From Polyangium sp. y55x31 (GTDB taxonomy: Bacteria; Myxococcota_A; Polyangia; Polyangiales; Polyangiaceae): a stretch of 64,000 nucleotides of DNA. How positions within the stretch are numbered: position 1 is the first letter of the stretch; the number at the start of each line of letters is the position of its first letter. The DNA lies in the NCBI RefSeq assembly GCF_029946505.1, contig NZ_JARZHG010000038.1, positions 1-64,000 of the forward strand, written 5' to 3'. The translations under genes and the position numbers were made by a program. Below are positions 40,220 to 48,809 of this stretch, in pieces. A model generated the notes under the pieces. It did not search any database and had not been told where the DNA came from. It worked only from the letters and a program-made list of their open reading frames with translations.

Positions 40220-42444
40220 CACGACGAACCGGGTTCGTCCGGAGATCGCTCGGCCGTGAGCAGCAGCGCGTACCCCCGCTCGGGCGCATGCCCCACGACG
40301 AGCGCCGCATCGAGCTCGCCCCGCGCGATCGCGGCGAGCGCCGCCGCCATGGCGAACCCGCCCGCGCCCTCGTGCACGCCCGATCGCGGCGCGACCGCAC
40401 GATGCGGGACAGCCGCCCAGACCTCGGGCAAGCGCAGGCCGGGCGGGAGATCTTCCTGTCCGGTGAGGATCGCAGCTCGTTTCGGCGGCATCGGCGCGCC
40501 GTCGAGCGCGCCCTCGCCCTCGCCGCGCCACGACGTCCACCAGGGCAGATGCGCGATCGGCCGGATCCCGCGCGCCTTCGCGTGCTCCTCGGCTTCGAGC
40601 AGGATCGCGCTCGCGCCCTCGCTGCGGACGCCGCGCGCTTCACCCGAGCAAACAGGCCCGAGGCACCGCTCGATCATCGGGCTCGCCTCCTCCACGCTGC
40701 CAGCCGCGAGCACCTCTCCCTCGCCCACCGCGATCAGATCCGCCGCCGTCACGACCGCGCACTCGGCCGTCACGCCGAGATCGGCCACGGCGAACACCGG
40801 ACCACGCAGCCCGAGGTAGATCGACGCGTGCCCCACGGGCGACGAGGGCACGAGGTTCGGGAAATCCGCCGGGCTCGCGAACTTCACGCCCTTCTCGTAG
40901 ATGCGCCGCATGAACGCGGTCGAGCCGTCCACGCTGCCGAACGCCGCGCCGAGGATCGCGCCCACCTCCACGCCGATCGAGGGATCGAGCGGATCGAGGT
41001 TCGCATCCCGGAGCGCCCGCTGGATCGCCACCGCCGACAGCCGGCCCGCACGATCGAGCCTTCGCGCGCGGCCCACGTCGAGGTGCTCGGCCGCCTGGAA
41101 GTGGATCGGCCCCGGCGCGGGCGCGGGACCCGGCGTGAGGTACGCATCGTTCTCCCGCGCGCCGAGCACGCCGAGCGGGCCGATGGTCGCCGCGGAGACC
41201 ACCACCACCGATCGTCGCGCCGGCGCCTCGGGCGCGGGAAACACGTCCGGCGCGGCGAACACGAGCGCCGTGTCCGTTCCTCCGAAGCCGAACGAATTCG
41301 ACATCACGGCACGAACGTCCGCCTTCGTCGCGCGTGTCGCGTGCGCGAGCGGGCAGGCAGGATCGACCTCTTCGAGCCCGATCGTCGGCGGAACCTCGCC
41401 CCGCGCGATCGTCATCACCGACACGGCCGCCTCGATCGCGCCCGCCGCGCCGAGCGTGTGCCCGATCTGGCCCTTCACGGACGAGACCAGGACGCGCTCG
41501 GCTTCCGGACCGAAACACGCGCGGATCGCGGCCGCCTCCATCGAGTCGTTCAGCGGCGTCGCCGTCCCGTGCGCGTTCACGTGGTCGATGTCCGCGGGCG
41601 TGAGGCGCGCCTTCGCGAGCGCCGCCTGCATCACGCGCGCCGCCGTGCGCCCCTCGCGCTCGGGGTTCGTGATGTGGTGCGCCTCGGCGCCCACGCCCCA
41701 GCCGACGAGCTCCGCGATCGGCCGCGTCACGCCCCGCGCGCGGCTCGCCTCCTCCGGTTCGAGCACCAGAAACGCCGCGCCCTCGCCGAGGTTCAGGCCC
41801 GCGCGACGCTTGTCGAAGGGGCGACACGGATTCGGGTCGACGGCCGAGAGCGCGCCGAACCCCGTGTACGTGAGCCGGCAGAGCCCATCGGCCCCGCCCG
41901 CGACCACGCACCGCGAGACGCCCGCGCGGATCCAGGCCGCGCCGAGCAGGAGCGCGTTCGCCCCGCTCGAACACGCGCTGCACACGCTGCGCACGCGGCG
42001 AAACGGCCCCACCGCGGCGCGCACGTGATCGGCCGTCGACGAGAGCGGGTGCGTGAGCATCGCCCGCAGCGGCTTGATCGCGTCCGCGTCGCGCGACAGC
42101 TCCGCGAGCAAATCTTCGGTCTCGTACATTCCGGCCGTCGTGCCGCCGACGATCAGATCGATCGGCCACAACGAAGGCGCGACGCCGGCCTGCGCGAGCG
42201 CCTCGCGCACCGCGAGCACGCTCATCGCGTCCGTGCGTGACCACGCCTCGGCGTCGCCCTCGGGCGCGACCTCGGCCGCCGAGAGCCCCCGGACCTCCGC
42301 GGCGAGCCGCGTGCGCAGGTCGGGCAGGTCGAAAAGCGAGAGCTCGCCGAAGGCGCGATCGCCCGCGAGCAGCCTGTCCATCGTGACGCCGGCTCCGCGC
42401 CCGAGCGGCGAAACGACGCCAATGCCGGTCACCCAGATGCGCAT
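40219..42444 (-). CDS. Beta-ketoacyl synthase with degenerate second ketosynthase-like domain (KS1)
   Basis: A 741-residue protein. Residues 1-400 are a FabF-type ketosynthase with intact triad: Cys158 (CSACSSG), His292 (AHGTATPLND) and Lys324/His329 (KGQIGHTLGAAG), plus the C-terminal SNSFGFGGTD. Residues about 415-735 resemble a second ketosynthase without the active Cys (FAVADLGVTAECAVV at that position), like a fused chain-length-factor or Ketoacyl-synt_2 domain. The double-domain layout is shared with KS2, so the two genes probably derive from one duplication and may work as a pair. ATG 42444 lies 62 nt after the ACP gene stop. Confidence 0.92.
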   Translation of the reverse strand: MRIWVTGIGVVSPLGRGAGVTMDRLLAGDRAFGELSLFDLPDLRTRLAAEVRGLSAAEVAPEGDAEAWSRTDAMSVLAVREALAQAGVAPSLWPIDLIVGGTTAGMYETEDLLAELSRDADAIKPLRAMLTHPLSSTADHVRAAVGPFRRVRSVCSACSSGANALLLGAAWIRAGVSRCVVAGGADGLCRLTYTGFGALSAVDPNPCRPFDKRRAGLNLGEGAAFLVLEPEEASRARGVTRPIAELVGWGVGAEAHHITNPEREGRTAARVMQAALAKARLTPADIDHVNAHGTATPLNDSMEAAAIRACFGPEAERVLVSSVKGQIGHTLGAAGAIEAAVSVMTIARGEVPPTIGLEEVDPACPLAHATRATKADVRAVMSNSFGFGGTDTALVFAAPDVFPAPEAPARRSVVVVSAATIGPLGVLGARENDAYLTPGPAPAPGPIHFQAAEHLDVGRARRLDRAGRLSAVAIQRALRDANLDPLDPSIGVEVGAILGAAFGSVDGSTAFMRRIYEKGVKFASPADFPNLVPSSPVGHASIYLGLRGPVFAVADLGVTAECAVVTAADLIAVGEGEVLAAGSVEEASPMIERCLGPVCSGEARGVRSEGASAILLEAEEHAKARGIRPIAHLPWWTSWRGEGEGALDGAPMPPKRAAILTGQEDLPPGLRLPEVWAAVPHRAVAPRSGVHEGAGGFAMAAALAAIARGELDAALVVGHAPERGYALLLTAERSPDEPGSS

Positions 42445-42506
42445 GCGCCCCTCGGCCTCGTCACGGAGTCTCCCGGCGCGTTCGGCCGGGCGGGAAAGAT
42501 CCTCGG

Positions 42507-42773
42507 TCAGGCCGCGGCCTTCGCGCGCACGATGTGCTCGGCGAGCGCGTTGACCGAAGCGAAGATGCTCTTGGCCTCGTCTCCCTCGGGGACACGCACG
42601 CCGAACTTCTCTTCCACGGACATGGCGAGCTGCAGCGCGTCGAGCGAATCGAGCCCGAGCCCCGCGCCGAAGAGCGGCGCCGCGTCGTCGATGTCCGCCG
42701 GCTCCTTCCCCTCGAGGTTGAGCTCGGTGACCATGAGTTCCTTGAGCCTCTGCCGCACGTCCGCAGGATCCAT
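42507..42773 (-). CDS. Acyl carrier protein
   Basis: An 88-residue acidic, four-helix carrier protein. The phosphopantetheine attachment site is Ser43 in GLGLDSLDALQLAM, with the typical following helix (VEEKFGVRVPEGDEAKSIFA). It is the first gene of the operon with KS1, the lipoprotein and KS2, and is most likely the dedicated carrier for their acyl chain. ATG 42773 is chosen because the sequence upstream is not ACP-like. It is divergent from the crotonase gene. Confidence 0.95.
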   Translation of the reverse strand: MDPADVRQRLKELMVTELNLEGKEPADIDDAAPLFGAGLGLDSLDALQLAMSVEEKFGVRVPEGDEAKSIFASVNALAEHIVRAKAAA

Positions 42774-42948
42774 GGGTATCAACGCGTCCCAGGTAGCACG
42801 AAACCGTGCCCCGTTAGAAGGTGGTTCGCGCCGCCGCGCCTCGTGGCCGGCGTCGCGGAAGCAAGGAGAACACGCGCGCATCGCGAGCGAGCCCGCCGTG
42901 GCGCAGGCGGTGGATCCCGTCGCGCCGTCACGGTAAATGGGGCGCGCC

Positions 42949-43740
42949 ATGGCCCTTGTCGAGTGCGAAACAAAATCCCGCGTCGCGGTCCTCACGCTGA
43001 ACGACCCGCCCGTGAACGGCTACACGCACGAGATGATGAAGGAGCTCGACGCGGCGATCCTCGCGGCGCGCTTCGATGACGCGGTGCAGGCCCTCGTCGT
43101 GACCGGTCACGGCGAGAAGTTTTTCTGCGCCGGCGCCAACATCAACATGCTCAAGGCCGCGTCGCCGAGCTTCAAGTACCAGTTCTGCTTGCACGCGAAC
43201 GAGACGCTCCTGCGCCTCGAGCACACGCCGAAGCTCGTCATCGCCGCGCTGAACGGCCACACCGTCGGCGGAGGCCTGGAGATCGCGCTCGCCTGCGACC
43301 TCCGCGTCGCGCGTCGCGGCGCCGGGAAGGTCGGCCTGCCCGAGGTCGCGCTCGGCGTGCTCCCGGGCACGGGCGGCACGCAACGCCTCGCGCGCCTCGT
43401 CGGCAAGCCCCGCGCCATCAAGCTCATGTGCGAGGGCACGACCTTCGACTTCGACACGGCCCTCGCCTACGGCCTCGTGGACGAGGTCTGGGAGACGGAG
43501 ACCCACGCCGCGTTCCTCGACCGGGCGATCGCGTATGCCCAGAGCTTCACGACCCCGGGCCGCGCGGCGATGGCCATCGGACGGATCAAGCGCGCGGTGC
43601 AGACGGGCCTGGAGATGGGCCTCGAGCAGGGCCTGGCCTACGAGCGCGAGCTCCAGGCCGAGCTCTTCGCCTCGGAGGACGCCCGGGAGGGCATCGCCGC
43701 CTACGTGGAGAAACGCAAGGCGTCGTTCCAGGGCAAGTGA
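42949..43740 (+). CDS. Enoyl-CoA hydratase/isomerase (crotonase) family protein
   Basis: A 263-residue crotonase-fold enzyme. The oxyanion-hole segments are present: FFCAGANINML (first backbone NH site) and ALNGHTVGGGLEIALACDLR (second). The usual catalytic Glu positions fall in GKVGLPEVALGVLPGTGG, which keeps the PEV Glu; the N-terminal NDPPVNGY is typical. It hydrates or isomerises an acyl-CoA; the chain length is not evident. ATG 42949 is used; ATG 42937 is an alternative. The gene is divergent from the ACP operon and 29 nt upstream of the Mpo1-like gene. Confidence 0.92.
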   Translation: MALVECETKSRVAVLTLNDPPVNGYTHEMMKELDAAILAARFDDAVQALVVTGHGEKFFCAGANINMLKAASPSFKYQFCLHANETLLRLEHTPKLVIAALNGHTVGGGLEIALACDLRVARRGAGKVGLPEVALGVLPGTGGTQRLARLVGKPRAIKLMCEGTTFDFDTALAYGLVDEVWETETHAAFLDRAIAYAQSFTTPGRAAMAIGRIKRAVQTGLEMGLEQGLAYERELQAELFASEDAREGIAAYVEKRKASFQGK

Positions 43741-43769
43741 ACTCCGTCGCGGCGTGGTAACCTTCACGC

Positions 43770-44183
43770 ATGTCGACGAAGGACATCCAGAGCTTCGAAG
43801 AATTCTGGCCGTTTTACGTGCGCGAGCACAGCAAGAAGGCGACGCGCACCTTCCACTTCGTGGGGACGACCGCGGCGGGGCTCACGGCCCTCGCGGCGAT
43901 CGCGCTCCGCCGCCCGGCCCTCATCCCGGTCGCGCTCGTGGCCGGCTACGGGCCCGCGTGGGTCTCGCACTTCTTCATCGAGAAGAACAAACCCGCGAGC
44001 TTCAAGTACCCGCTCTGGTCCTTCGCGGCCGACTGGGTGATGTGGAGCAAGATCCTCACGGGCACGATGGACGCCGAGGTCGAGCGCGTGATGGCGGCGA
44101 ACACGAACGGCCAGGGTCACGCCGATGAAGAGACCACGGCCGGGTACACGCACTATCAGGCGGGTACGAACGGGGTGAACTAG
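43770..44183 (+). CDS. Mpo1-like (DUF962) membrane protein
   Basis: A 137-residue protein of the DUF962/Mpo1 family. Family hallmarks are FEEFWPFYVREHSKKATR, HFVGT, and VSHFFIEKNKPASFKYPLWS, with two hydrophobic helices between. Yeast Mpo1 is an iron-dependent dioxygenase that shortens 2-hydroxy fatty acids, using His residues in these motifs. A lipid alpha-oxidation role beside a crotonase is plausible but inferred. It follows the crotonase gene by 29 nt and is followed by a hairpin array 31 nt after its stop. Confidence 0.9.
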   Translation: MSTKDIQSFEEFWPFYVREHSKKATRTFHFVGTTAAGLTALAAIALRRPALIPVALVAGYGPAWVSHFFIEKNKPASFKYPLWSFAADWVMWSKILTGTMDAEVERVMAANTNGQGHADEETTAGYTHYQAGTNGVN

Positions 44184-44214
44184 CCCCCCCAGAGCGTATC
44201 CGGAAGCCGGTTCG

Positions 44215-44320
44215 CTGGGGCGTTGCCCCAGGCCCCAGCAGGGGCTCTCCGCCCCTGCACCCGGACCAGCGCAAGCGCTGGACCCGGGGTCGATGAACTG
44301 CGCATCGCGCAGTTCATCGA
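44215..44320 (+). repeat. Single A-type hairpin array S1
   Basis: A lone A half in plus orientation after the Mpo1-like gene: CTGGGGC/GCCCCAG (44215-44231), GGGGC/GCCCC, CCAGCGC/GCGCTGG and the TCGATGAACTGCGC palindrome at 44290-44320. It is followed by a short partial match to the C2 spacer (GACGACCTGTTCACCAAGA) but no B half. The downstream gene reads in the same direction, so there is no convergent partner here. Confidence 0.88.
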
Positions 44321-44393
44321 ACAGGCCGAGGTAAGAGCAGCGACGACCTGTTCACCAAGAACGCGCTGGCACGCAAGAAGCAACCACAGAACT

Positions 44394-44471
44394 GGCCGGA
44401 GGACCCGCATCGAGCCTCGACGGGAGATTTGAACCGGCCGGAGGACCCACGTCGAGCTCGACGGGAGATTT
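44394..44471. repeat. Imperfect direct repeat doublet (~40-bp units)
   Basis: Two adjacent copies share GGCCGGAGGACCC at their start and TCGACGGGAGATTT at their end. The second copy includes a perfect 14-bp palindrome, CGTCGAGCTCGACG (44450-44463). They lie just after hairpin array S1. Function unknown. Confidence 0.7.
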
Positions 44472-44557
44472 TGCACGGCTTGCGGGCCGCGGCGCGCGAC
44501 GCGGGATGGATCCGGGCGGCCGGTAGGCTCTCGTCGAGGAGTGACCGGGGGCGTTGG

Positions 44558-44670
44558 GGAGCCGGACTGGCTGCCGTCGAGGGTCGGCAGGCGGCAACGG
44601 GAGCCGGACTGGCTGCCGTCGAGGGTCGGCAGGCGGCAACGGGGGCCGGACTGGCTTGCGTCGAGGGGTG
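44558..44670. repeat. 42-bp tandem repeat, about 2.7 copies
   Basis: Units start at 44558, 44600 and 44642 (the last is truncated and diverged). Each begins GGAGCCGGACTGGCTGCCGT and ends GGCAGGCGGCAACG. The 42-bp period is a multiple of three, so a frame stays open, but no start with a ribosome site reads it. It is likely to be length-variable between strains. Confidence 0.8.
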
Positions 44671-44865
44671 ATGGAGGGGCTTGCGGCCGCGACTTCGTTT
44701 CGGCGAGGTCGCGCGGCGGGGGATCGGGCGGGCGATGGGGGATGGTGGCGGTTTACGGGCGGGTGAGGGGCGGTCGAAAACGGGCGGCGAACGTCGACGG
44801 GGCGCGGGAGGCGGGCCGCAAGGGGAGCGTGGACGTCGCACGACGCACGGCTAGGGTATCCGTCG

Positions 44866-46167
44866 ATGTCGCCTCGACCTCGCCCTTCCTTTTCCGAGCT
44901 CGTGGCGGCGCTGGGCGACCCTGAACACGCCCCCAAAGCCGCGCGCGCCCTCGGCCGAACACGCGATCTCGCCGCGATTCCGATCCTGATCGCCCGATAC
45001 GACCTCGCCGTCCGCTCCTTCGATTCGTGGGAATGGTGCGGCACGATCGACGGGTGGATGCCCGAGATGAGGTCGGCGTACCTTCGCGCCCAGGCGCTTC
45101 GTCGAGCGATCGTGACGGCGCTCGGCGATCTCGGGCGGCCCGCGCTCGAGGCGGCCCTCGCGCTCCCCCTCGGAGACCGTCCCCGTCCGTCCGACCTCGT
45201 CGAGATCGCGCGACGATCGGGCCCCACGTCCGTCGAGGTGATCAGCCGAGCGCTCGGCGGCCGCACGGCGTACGAGATCAAATGCAACGTCCGGCTGCTC
45301 CGCGATCTCGGCGATCCCCGCGCCATCCCTCATCTCGTCCCCTTGCTCCACCACCCCGCGAGCAGCGTCGGGGGCATCGTCTGGGAGACCCTCGTGAGGC
45401 TCGGACGGCGGGATCTCGATGGCCTCGCTGCCCTCCCGGAAAATGTATTGGATCCCCTGTGGAAACTCGCCCTGCGCGCGAGGGCGGGTGATCGGCGGAT
45501 TTTACCGGAGCTCCTCCGCACGTGCGAGGCGGGTGAAAACGGGCGCGCTCGGAATGCCGCGCTGGGCGCGCTCGGCAATCTACGCGCCGCCGAAGGCGTG
45601 CCGTGGCTCCTGCGTGTCCTCGACGAGGGCTCGCCGGACGCGACCGTCGAAATCGCCGTGGAGGCGCTCGGTAAGATCCGCAATCCTGCGGCCATTGGGC
45701 CACTCCTCCGGATGCTCTCGCAGGATCAGCGCTGCTTCGGGATCACCTGGGAGGTCCAGCGTGTCTTGCGCCGGCTCCTCCGCTCGCCGCGCCCGCTGCT
45801 CGATGCCGTGGCGAATGGACTCGCGCCCAGTCGAGCCGCCGGCGTGCTCTCCTTGCTCTCGCCCATCGAGGATGGAGATGCGCTCGCCGAGGCGCTCGCG
45901 CACCCGGCGGTCCAGATACGCGAGGCCGCCGCGATGGCGGCCCACCATGTCGAAGGGCGAGCGCGACGGCATGTATTGCTCCCGCGGCTCGAAGCCCTGG
46001 CGCTCGAAGACGGCGAGCCGTGCGTCCGACGTCAGGCCGCGTATGCCCTGGGCCGCCTGCACGTCTCGTCAGCGGTGACCCCCCTGCGGCAGGTCCAAGG
46101 TGATCCGGACGAACGGGTGCGCGAAGCGGCTACGCGAGCCCTCGAATGGCTGGCGTGGCGGCATTAG
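44866..46167 (+). CDS. HEAT-repeat protein
   Basis: A 433-residue protein made largely of HEAT/PBS-lyase-type helical repeats, for example DPRAIPHLVPLLHHPASSVG, RNAALGALGNLRAAEGVPWL, AVEALGKIRNPAAIGPLLRML and VRRQAAYALGRLHVSSAV. Such solenoids bind proteins or assist cofactor-lyase reactions; no lyase residues are evident here. There is no signal peptide, so it is cytoplasmic. The stop is 11 nt from the convergent stop of the next gene. Partner unknown. Confidence 0.88.
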   Translation: MSPRPRPSFSELVAALGDPEHAPKAARALGRTRDLAAIPILIARYDLAVRSFDSWEWCGTIDGWMPEMRSAYLRAQALRRAIVTALGDLGRPALEAALALPLGDRPRPSDLVEIARRSGPTSVEVISRALGGRTAYEIKCNVRLLRDLGDPRAIPHLVPLLHHPASSVGGIVWETLVRLGRRDLDGLAALPENVLDPLWKLALRARAGDRRILPELLRTCEAGENGRARNAALGALGNLRAAEGVPWLLRVLDEGSPDATVEIAVEALGKIRNPAAIGPLLRMLSQDQRCFGITWEVQRVLRRLLRSPRPLLDAVANGLAPSRAAGVLSLLSPIEDGDALAEALAHPAVQIREAAAMAAHHVEGRARRHVLLPRLEALALEDGEPCVRRQAAYALGRLHVSSAVTPLRQVQGDPDERVREAATRALEWLAWRH

Positions 46168-46178
46168 ACGGCGCCCGC

Positions 46179-47114
46179 CTACGCCTTGCTCCGCCAAGCA
46201 TCGAGCGTGCGTATCCCCTCCCCCGTCCACCCTTCGATGAGGTCTGCCCATGCTTTGGCGGAATGCGGGCCGAGCTTTGCTTCGTATCGGTTGCCCGCTT
46301 CTCCTGCTCGGTAGGCCCATGTTTGAACGGCCTCCATCAACCCCACGACGACGAGGTTCCGTGCTTCATCGTCCCCGTGGACGAGCACGTGCTCCATCGC
46401 ATCGAACACGTCTTGCACCCACGGCGCCTTGCATCCGCTCGTGAATGCGTACATGTGCCTTCGTCCCATGTCGGCGATGCCCGTGTAATCGAGCCACGAT
46501 TCGTGCCTGCGCTCCGATTCGAGCCTCTCGCGAAAGCGTGGCCAGACGGCCGCAAAGCAGGCGATCGCGCCTCGGGCGCCCTGGGGATGGGGATCGAGCG
46601 CGGGCTTTTTCGGCGCGCGCGGCGGAGCCATGTCCACACGCTCCGCGAGAGGAGCCGACAGGAGCGCGCGATCCACATGGCCATGCTTCGTTGCCCAGCG
46701 GAAGATGGCGAAACTCTTGCGCCGCGAGCGCCATCCTCGGCTCGGGGCCTTCGCTCCCATCGTCGCCTCGACGAGCTCCGCGCGCACGGTCGGGGCCAAG
46801 CCGGGATGGACGAGCGCACACGCAAATGCGTCATGCGCATCGTAAACACGTTCCGCTCGTGGAGCCCGAGGCGCATCCGTCGGATATGCGTTTTGCGCGG
46901 CAGCGAGCACCGCGGCCGCCGGGAAATACCCGCGAGACGATAACAAGAGCCGAGCGAGCTTTGCGGGAGGTCTCGGGAAAAGCCCAGGCCAGACAGGCTC
47001 GCCGGGCGCCCCCTGCGCCGTACGCACGAGGAGCGGTAGGTCCGCGTCGCCGTGAGGCGGAAGAGGCCCGGGCGGGGGGAAGGTCGTCGTCGACAGGAAT
47101 GACGCGAGCGTCAT
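46179..47114 (-). CDS. Hypothetical helical protein in SWIM operon
   Basis: A 311-residue protein without signal or membrane segments. The N-terminal half is rich in Pro/Ala; the middle is basic (SRGWRSRRKSFAIFRWATKH). The C-terminal 100 residues are helical with HGDDEARNLVVVGLMEAVQ and LGPHSAKAWADLIEGW, a pattern seen in DUF7674-like domains; that match is tentative. The ATG at 47114 shares one base with the SWIM gene stop (TGATG), so translation is coupled. Function unknown. Confidence 0.75.
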   Translation of the reverse strand: MTLASFLSTTTFPPPGPLPPHGDADLPLLVRTAQGAPGEPVWPGLFPRPPAKLARLLLSSRGYFPAAAVLAAAQNAYPTDAPRAPRAERVYDAHDAFACALVHPGLAPTVRAELVEATMGAKAPSRGWRSRRKSFAIFRWATKHGHVDRALLSAPLAERVDMAPPRAPKKPALDPHPQGARGAIACFAAVWPRFRERLESERRHESWLDYTGIADMGRRHMYAFTSGCKAPWVQDVFDAMEHVLVHGDDEARNLVVVGLMEAVQTWAYRAGEAGNRYEAKLGPHSAKAWADLIEGWTGEGIRTLDAWRSKA

Positions 47115-47431
47115 CAAGTATACCGATGCCCCGCTGGCAATGCCTCCTCCACGAACGCATGCCCATTTGCCGCGAGGAGCAAGAGCCCGAGCGCGTGCTT
47201 GCAGGGACGCTTGCGGCTCGGGCAGCTACATTGCGCGTCTTCCGCCGAGCGCGCGAAGACCGCATAAGCGTCGCCCTTCGAGCCGAGCGCCACGCCCCAC
47301 ACGGCATCTCCCTCACGCCCCAGCCTGCGCCAGGCCGAAGCCTTTGCGAGCTTCTTGCCATCCGAAAACGCACGGGCATCCGGCGCCAGCGCTTGCACGT
47401 GATCGACCTTCAGCGAGCCGAGCCAGGTCAT
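47114..47431 (-). CDS. Small SWIM zinc-finger protein
   Basis: A 105-residue protein. Residues about 65-90 carry the SWIM zinc-binding pattern: AQCSCPSRKRPCKHALGLLLL gives CxC-n-CxH. The N-terminus (VDHVQALAPDARAFSDGKKL) is the segment that precedes SWIM domains in larger bacterial proteins; here the protein ends soon after the finger. SWIM domains bind DNA or protein. ATG 47431 follows GAGGGG. It is the middle gene of a three-gene operon, 11 nt after the upstream gene and overlapping the downstream gene by one base. Confidence 0.88.
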   Translation of the reverse strand: MTWLGSLKVDHVQALAPDARAFSDGKKLAKASAWRRLGREGDAVWGVALGSKGDAYAVFARSAEDAQCSCPSRKRPCKHALGLLLLAANGHAFVEEALPAGHRYT

Positions 47432-47442
47432 GGCGATCCCCT

Positions 47443-47985
47443 CTATCCTTGAAAAATCGTGAAAAGCCCATGGCCCGACGAGGAGCCCTCTTCGAGCGCG
47501 TCCTTCGCCTCGCGGAGCGTCGCTTCGGGGCTGTACCGCTCGTTGAAACGCCGCGACGAGAGCGCATGCGCGATCGAGCCCGAGAGGCTCCGGCACGTCT
47601 CGGGGCTACGCCAAGCGATCGCCGGAATGCCGGATTCGGACGCGGGCAAGTCCAGCCATTCCCCGTCGCATCTCCGATACGAAAGCTCCCAGAGCGGATA
47701 CTCGCTCTCGTCGGGATAATATTCGAGGCACCACTTCCGGCGCGCGAGCGTGGAGAGAAGAACCTCCACGGCGCGCCCGTACATCGCCCCCTCGGGATGC
47801 TCCACGCCCTTCGGCAAAAACACGAACGTGCCCCGCGCCATCACCTCGAACGCAGGCCGCAAGCGCTCGTCGGGCGCGTCGGCCGCGCGGTAGATGGCAT
47901 CGGCGAGATCCGGGATGTCGCCACGAATACGCGCCTGCAAAAGCGCGGGGTCCACGAGCAGGAGGTCGAGGAATTGGCTTCCCAT
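47443..47985 (-). CDS. Hypothetical cytoplasmic protein, first gene of SWIM operon
   Basis: A 180-residue protein without signal or membrane segments. It has an N-terminal helical region (MGSQFLDLLLVDPALLQARI) and a Trp/Tyr-rich central part (RRKWCLEYYPDESEYPLWEL) with Asp/Glu residues. I do not recognise the family. Several myxobacterial and actinobacterial proteins that accompany SWIM genes have similar size, but I cannot name one. It starts 11 nt upstream of the SWIM gene and is divergent from the DUF1554 lipoprotein. Confidence 0.75.
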   Translation of the reverse strand: MGSQFLDLLLVDPALLQARIRGDIPDLADAIYRAADAPDERLRPAFEVMARGTFVFLPKGVEHPEGAMYGRAVEVLLSTLARRKWCLEYYPDESEYPLWELSYRRCDGEWLDLPASESGIPAIAWRSPETCRSLSGSIAHALSSRRFNERYSPEATLREAKDALEEGSSSGHGLFTIFQG

Positions 47986-48092
47986 GCGAGAGGGAGTGTC
48001 GTCTGGTCGGGTATTTCTGTCAACAACTTCGATTGACGCGACTTCGACGATCAGGCACGGTTGTCCCCCGACTCGAAGGACGAGGTAAAGCC

Positions 48093-48809
48093 ATGATTCA
48101 GCTCATTCGCGAGAGAAGGTCTTGCACGATGTTCGTCGCCGTCGCGCTCACGATGCTCGGGTGCGCCGCCTCCGGCACCGGAGGCGCGGGGGGGAATGGC
48201 GGAGACGGCGGGGATGGCGGCGATGGATGGGGGAATGGCGGCAACGGCGCGGGCGGTGGGGGCGGCAGCGGCGCGTCCGGCGGCGAGGGCGGGTCTCCGG
48301 CAGAACCCAAGCGCATTTTCATCACGAAGACGATGTACAACGGAAACCTCGCCAAAGCGGGCAATGCAGCGACCGGAATCGAGGGCGGCGACAACCTCTG
48401 CAAGCTCGCCGCAGACGCCGCGAACCTCGGAGGTGCGTGGAAGGCGTGGCTCTCGGACGCGAAGACCAATGCGATCGATCGCCTCACCGAAGTGGGCCCG
48501 TGGTATACCGTCGACCGGTCGGAGATCATCTTCAACAACAAGTCCAACATCCTCACGGGGCCCCTCACGTCGGTCGGGTACAACGAGAACGGGGAGCTTG
48601 TGGGATCGGAGGATGGCATCTGGACGGGGACGAAAAAAAACGGCCAGATGGATCCCGAGTACGTGACCGATTGCGACAACTGGACCAACGGCACCAACAC
48701 AGGGGATGGGTGGACCGGCCTCGGCTACAGCGACGACCCGAACAACTGGACGGCGTATTACCTCAAGCCGTGCCAATCCCCCTACCATCTCTACTGCTTC
48801 GAGCAGTGA
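48093..48809 (+). CDS. DUF1554-type lipoprotein
   Basis: A 238-residue protein with a lipoprotein signal (TMLGC, Cys24) and a long Gly/Asp-rich linker (residues 30-75). Residues about 80-238 match the DUF1554 fold, a C-type-lectin-like domain found in leptospiral and myxobacterial surface proteins: GGDNLCKLAADAANLGGAWK, AWLSDAKTNAIDRL, and the closing ...YSDDPNNWTAYYLKPC and HLYCF with paired Cys. It probably binds a host or matrix ligand; the ligand is unknown. ATG 48093 follows GGACGAGG. Confidence 0.85.
   Translation: MIQLIRERRSCTMFVAVALTMLGCAASGTGGAGGNGGDGGDGGDGWGNGGNGAGGGGGSGASGGEGGSPAEPKRIFITKTMYNGNLAKAGNAATGIEGGDNLCKLAADAANLGGAWKAWLSDAKTNAIDRLTEVGPWYTVDRSEIIFNNKSNILTGPLTSVGYNENGELVGSEDGIWTGTKKNGQMDPEYVTDCDNWTNGTNTGDGWTGLGYSDDPNNWTAYYLKPCQSPYHLYCFEQ

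Larger units (their letters stand above)
44321..44865. other. Non-coding region with two small tandem repeat sets
   Basis: About 545 bp without a supported gene. It contains a doublet at 44394-44471 (two ~37-bp copies with the core GGCCGGAGGACCC...TCGACGGGAGATTT, one carrying the perfect palindrome CGTCGAGCTCGACG at 44450-44463) and a 42-bp tandem repeat at 44558-44670. Open frames across it are products of the repeats. The promoter of the HEAT-repeat gene should lie near its right end. Confidence 0.5.

Noticed and set aside
37521..42773. A complete aryl-polyene gene cluster
   Set aside because: Only ACP, two ketosynthases and a LolA-like lipoprotein are present. Ketoreductase, dehydratase, acyltransferase and ammonia-lyase genes are absent from the window.
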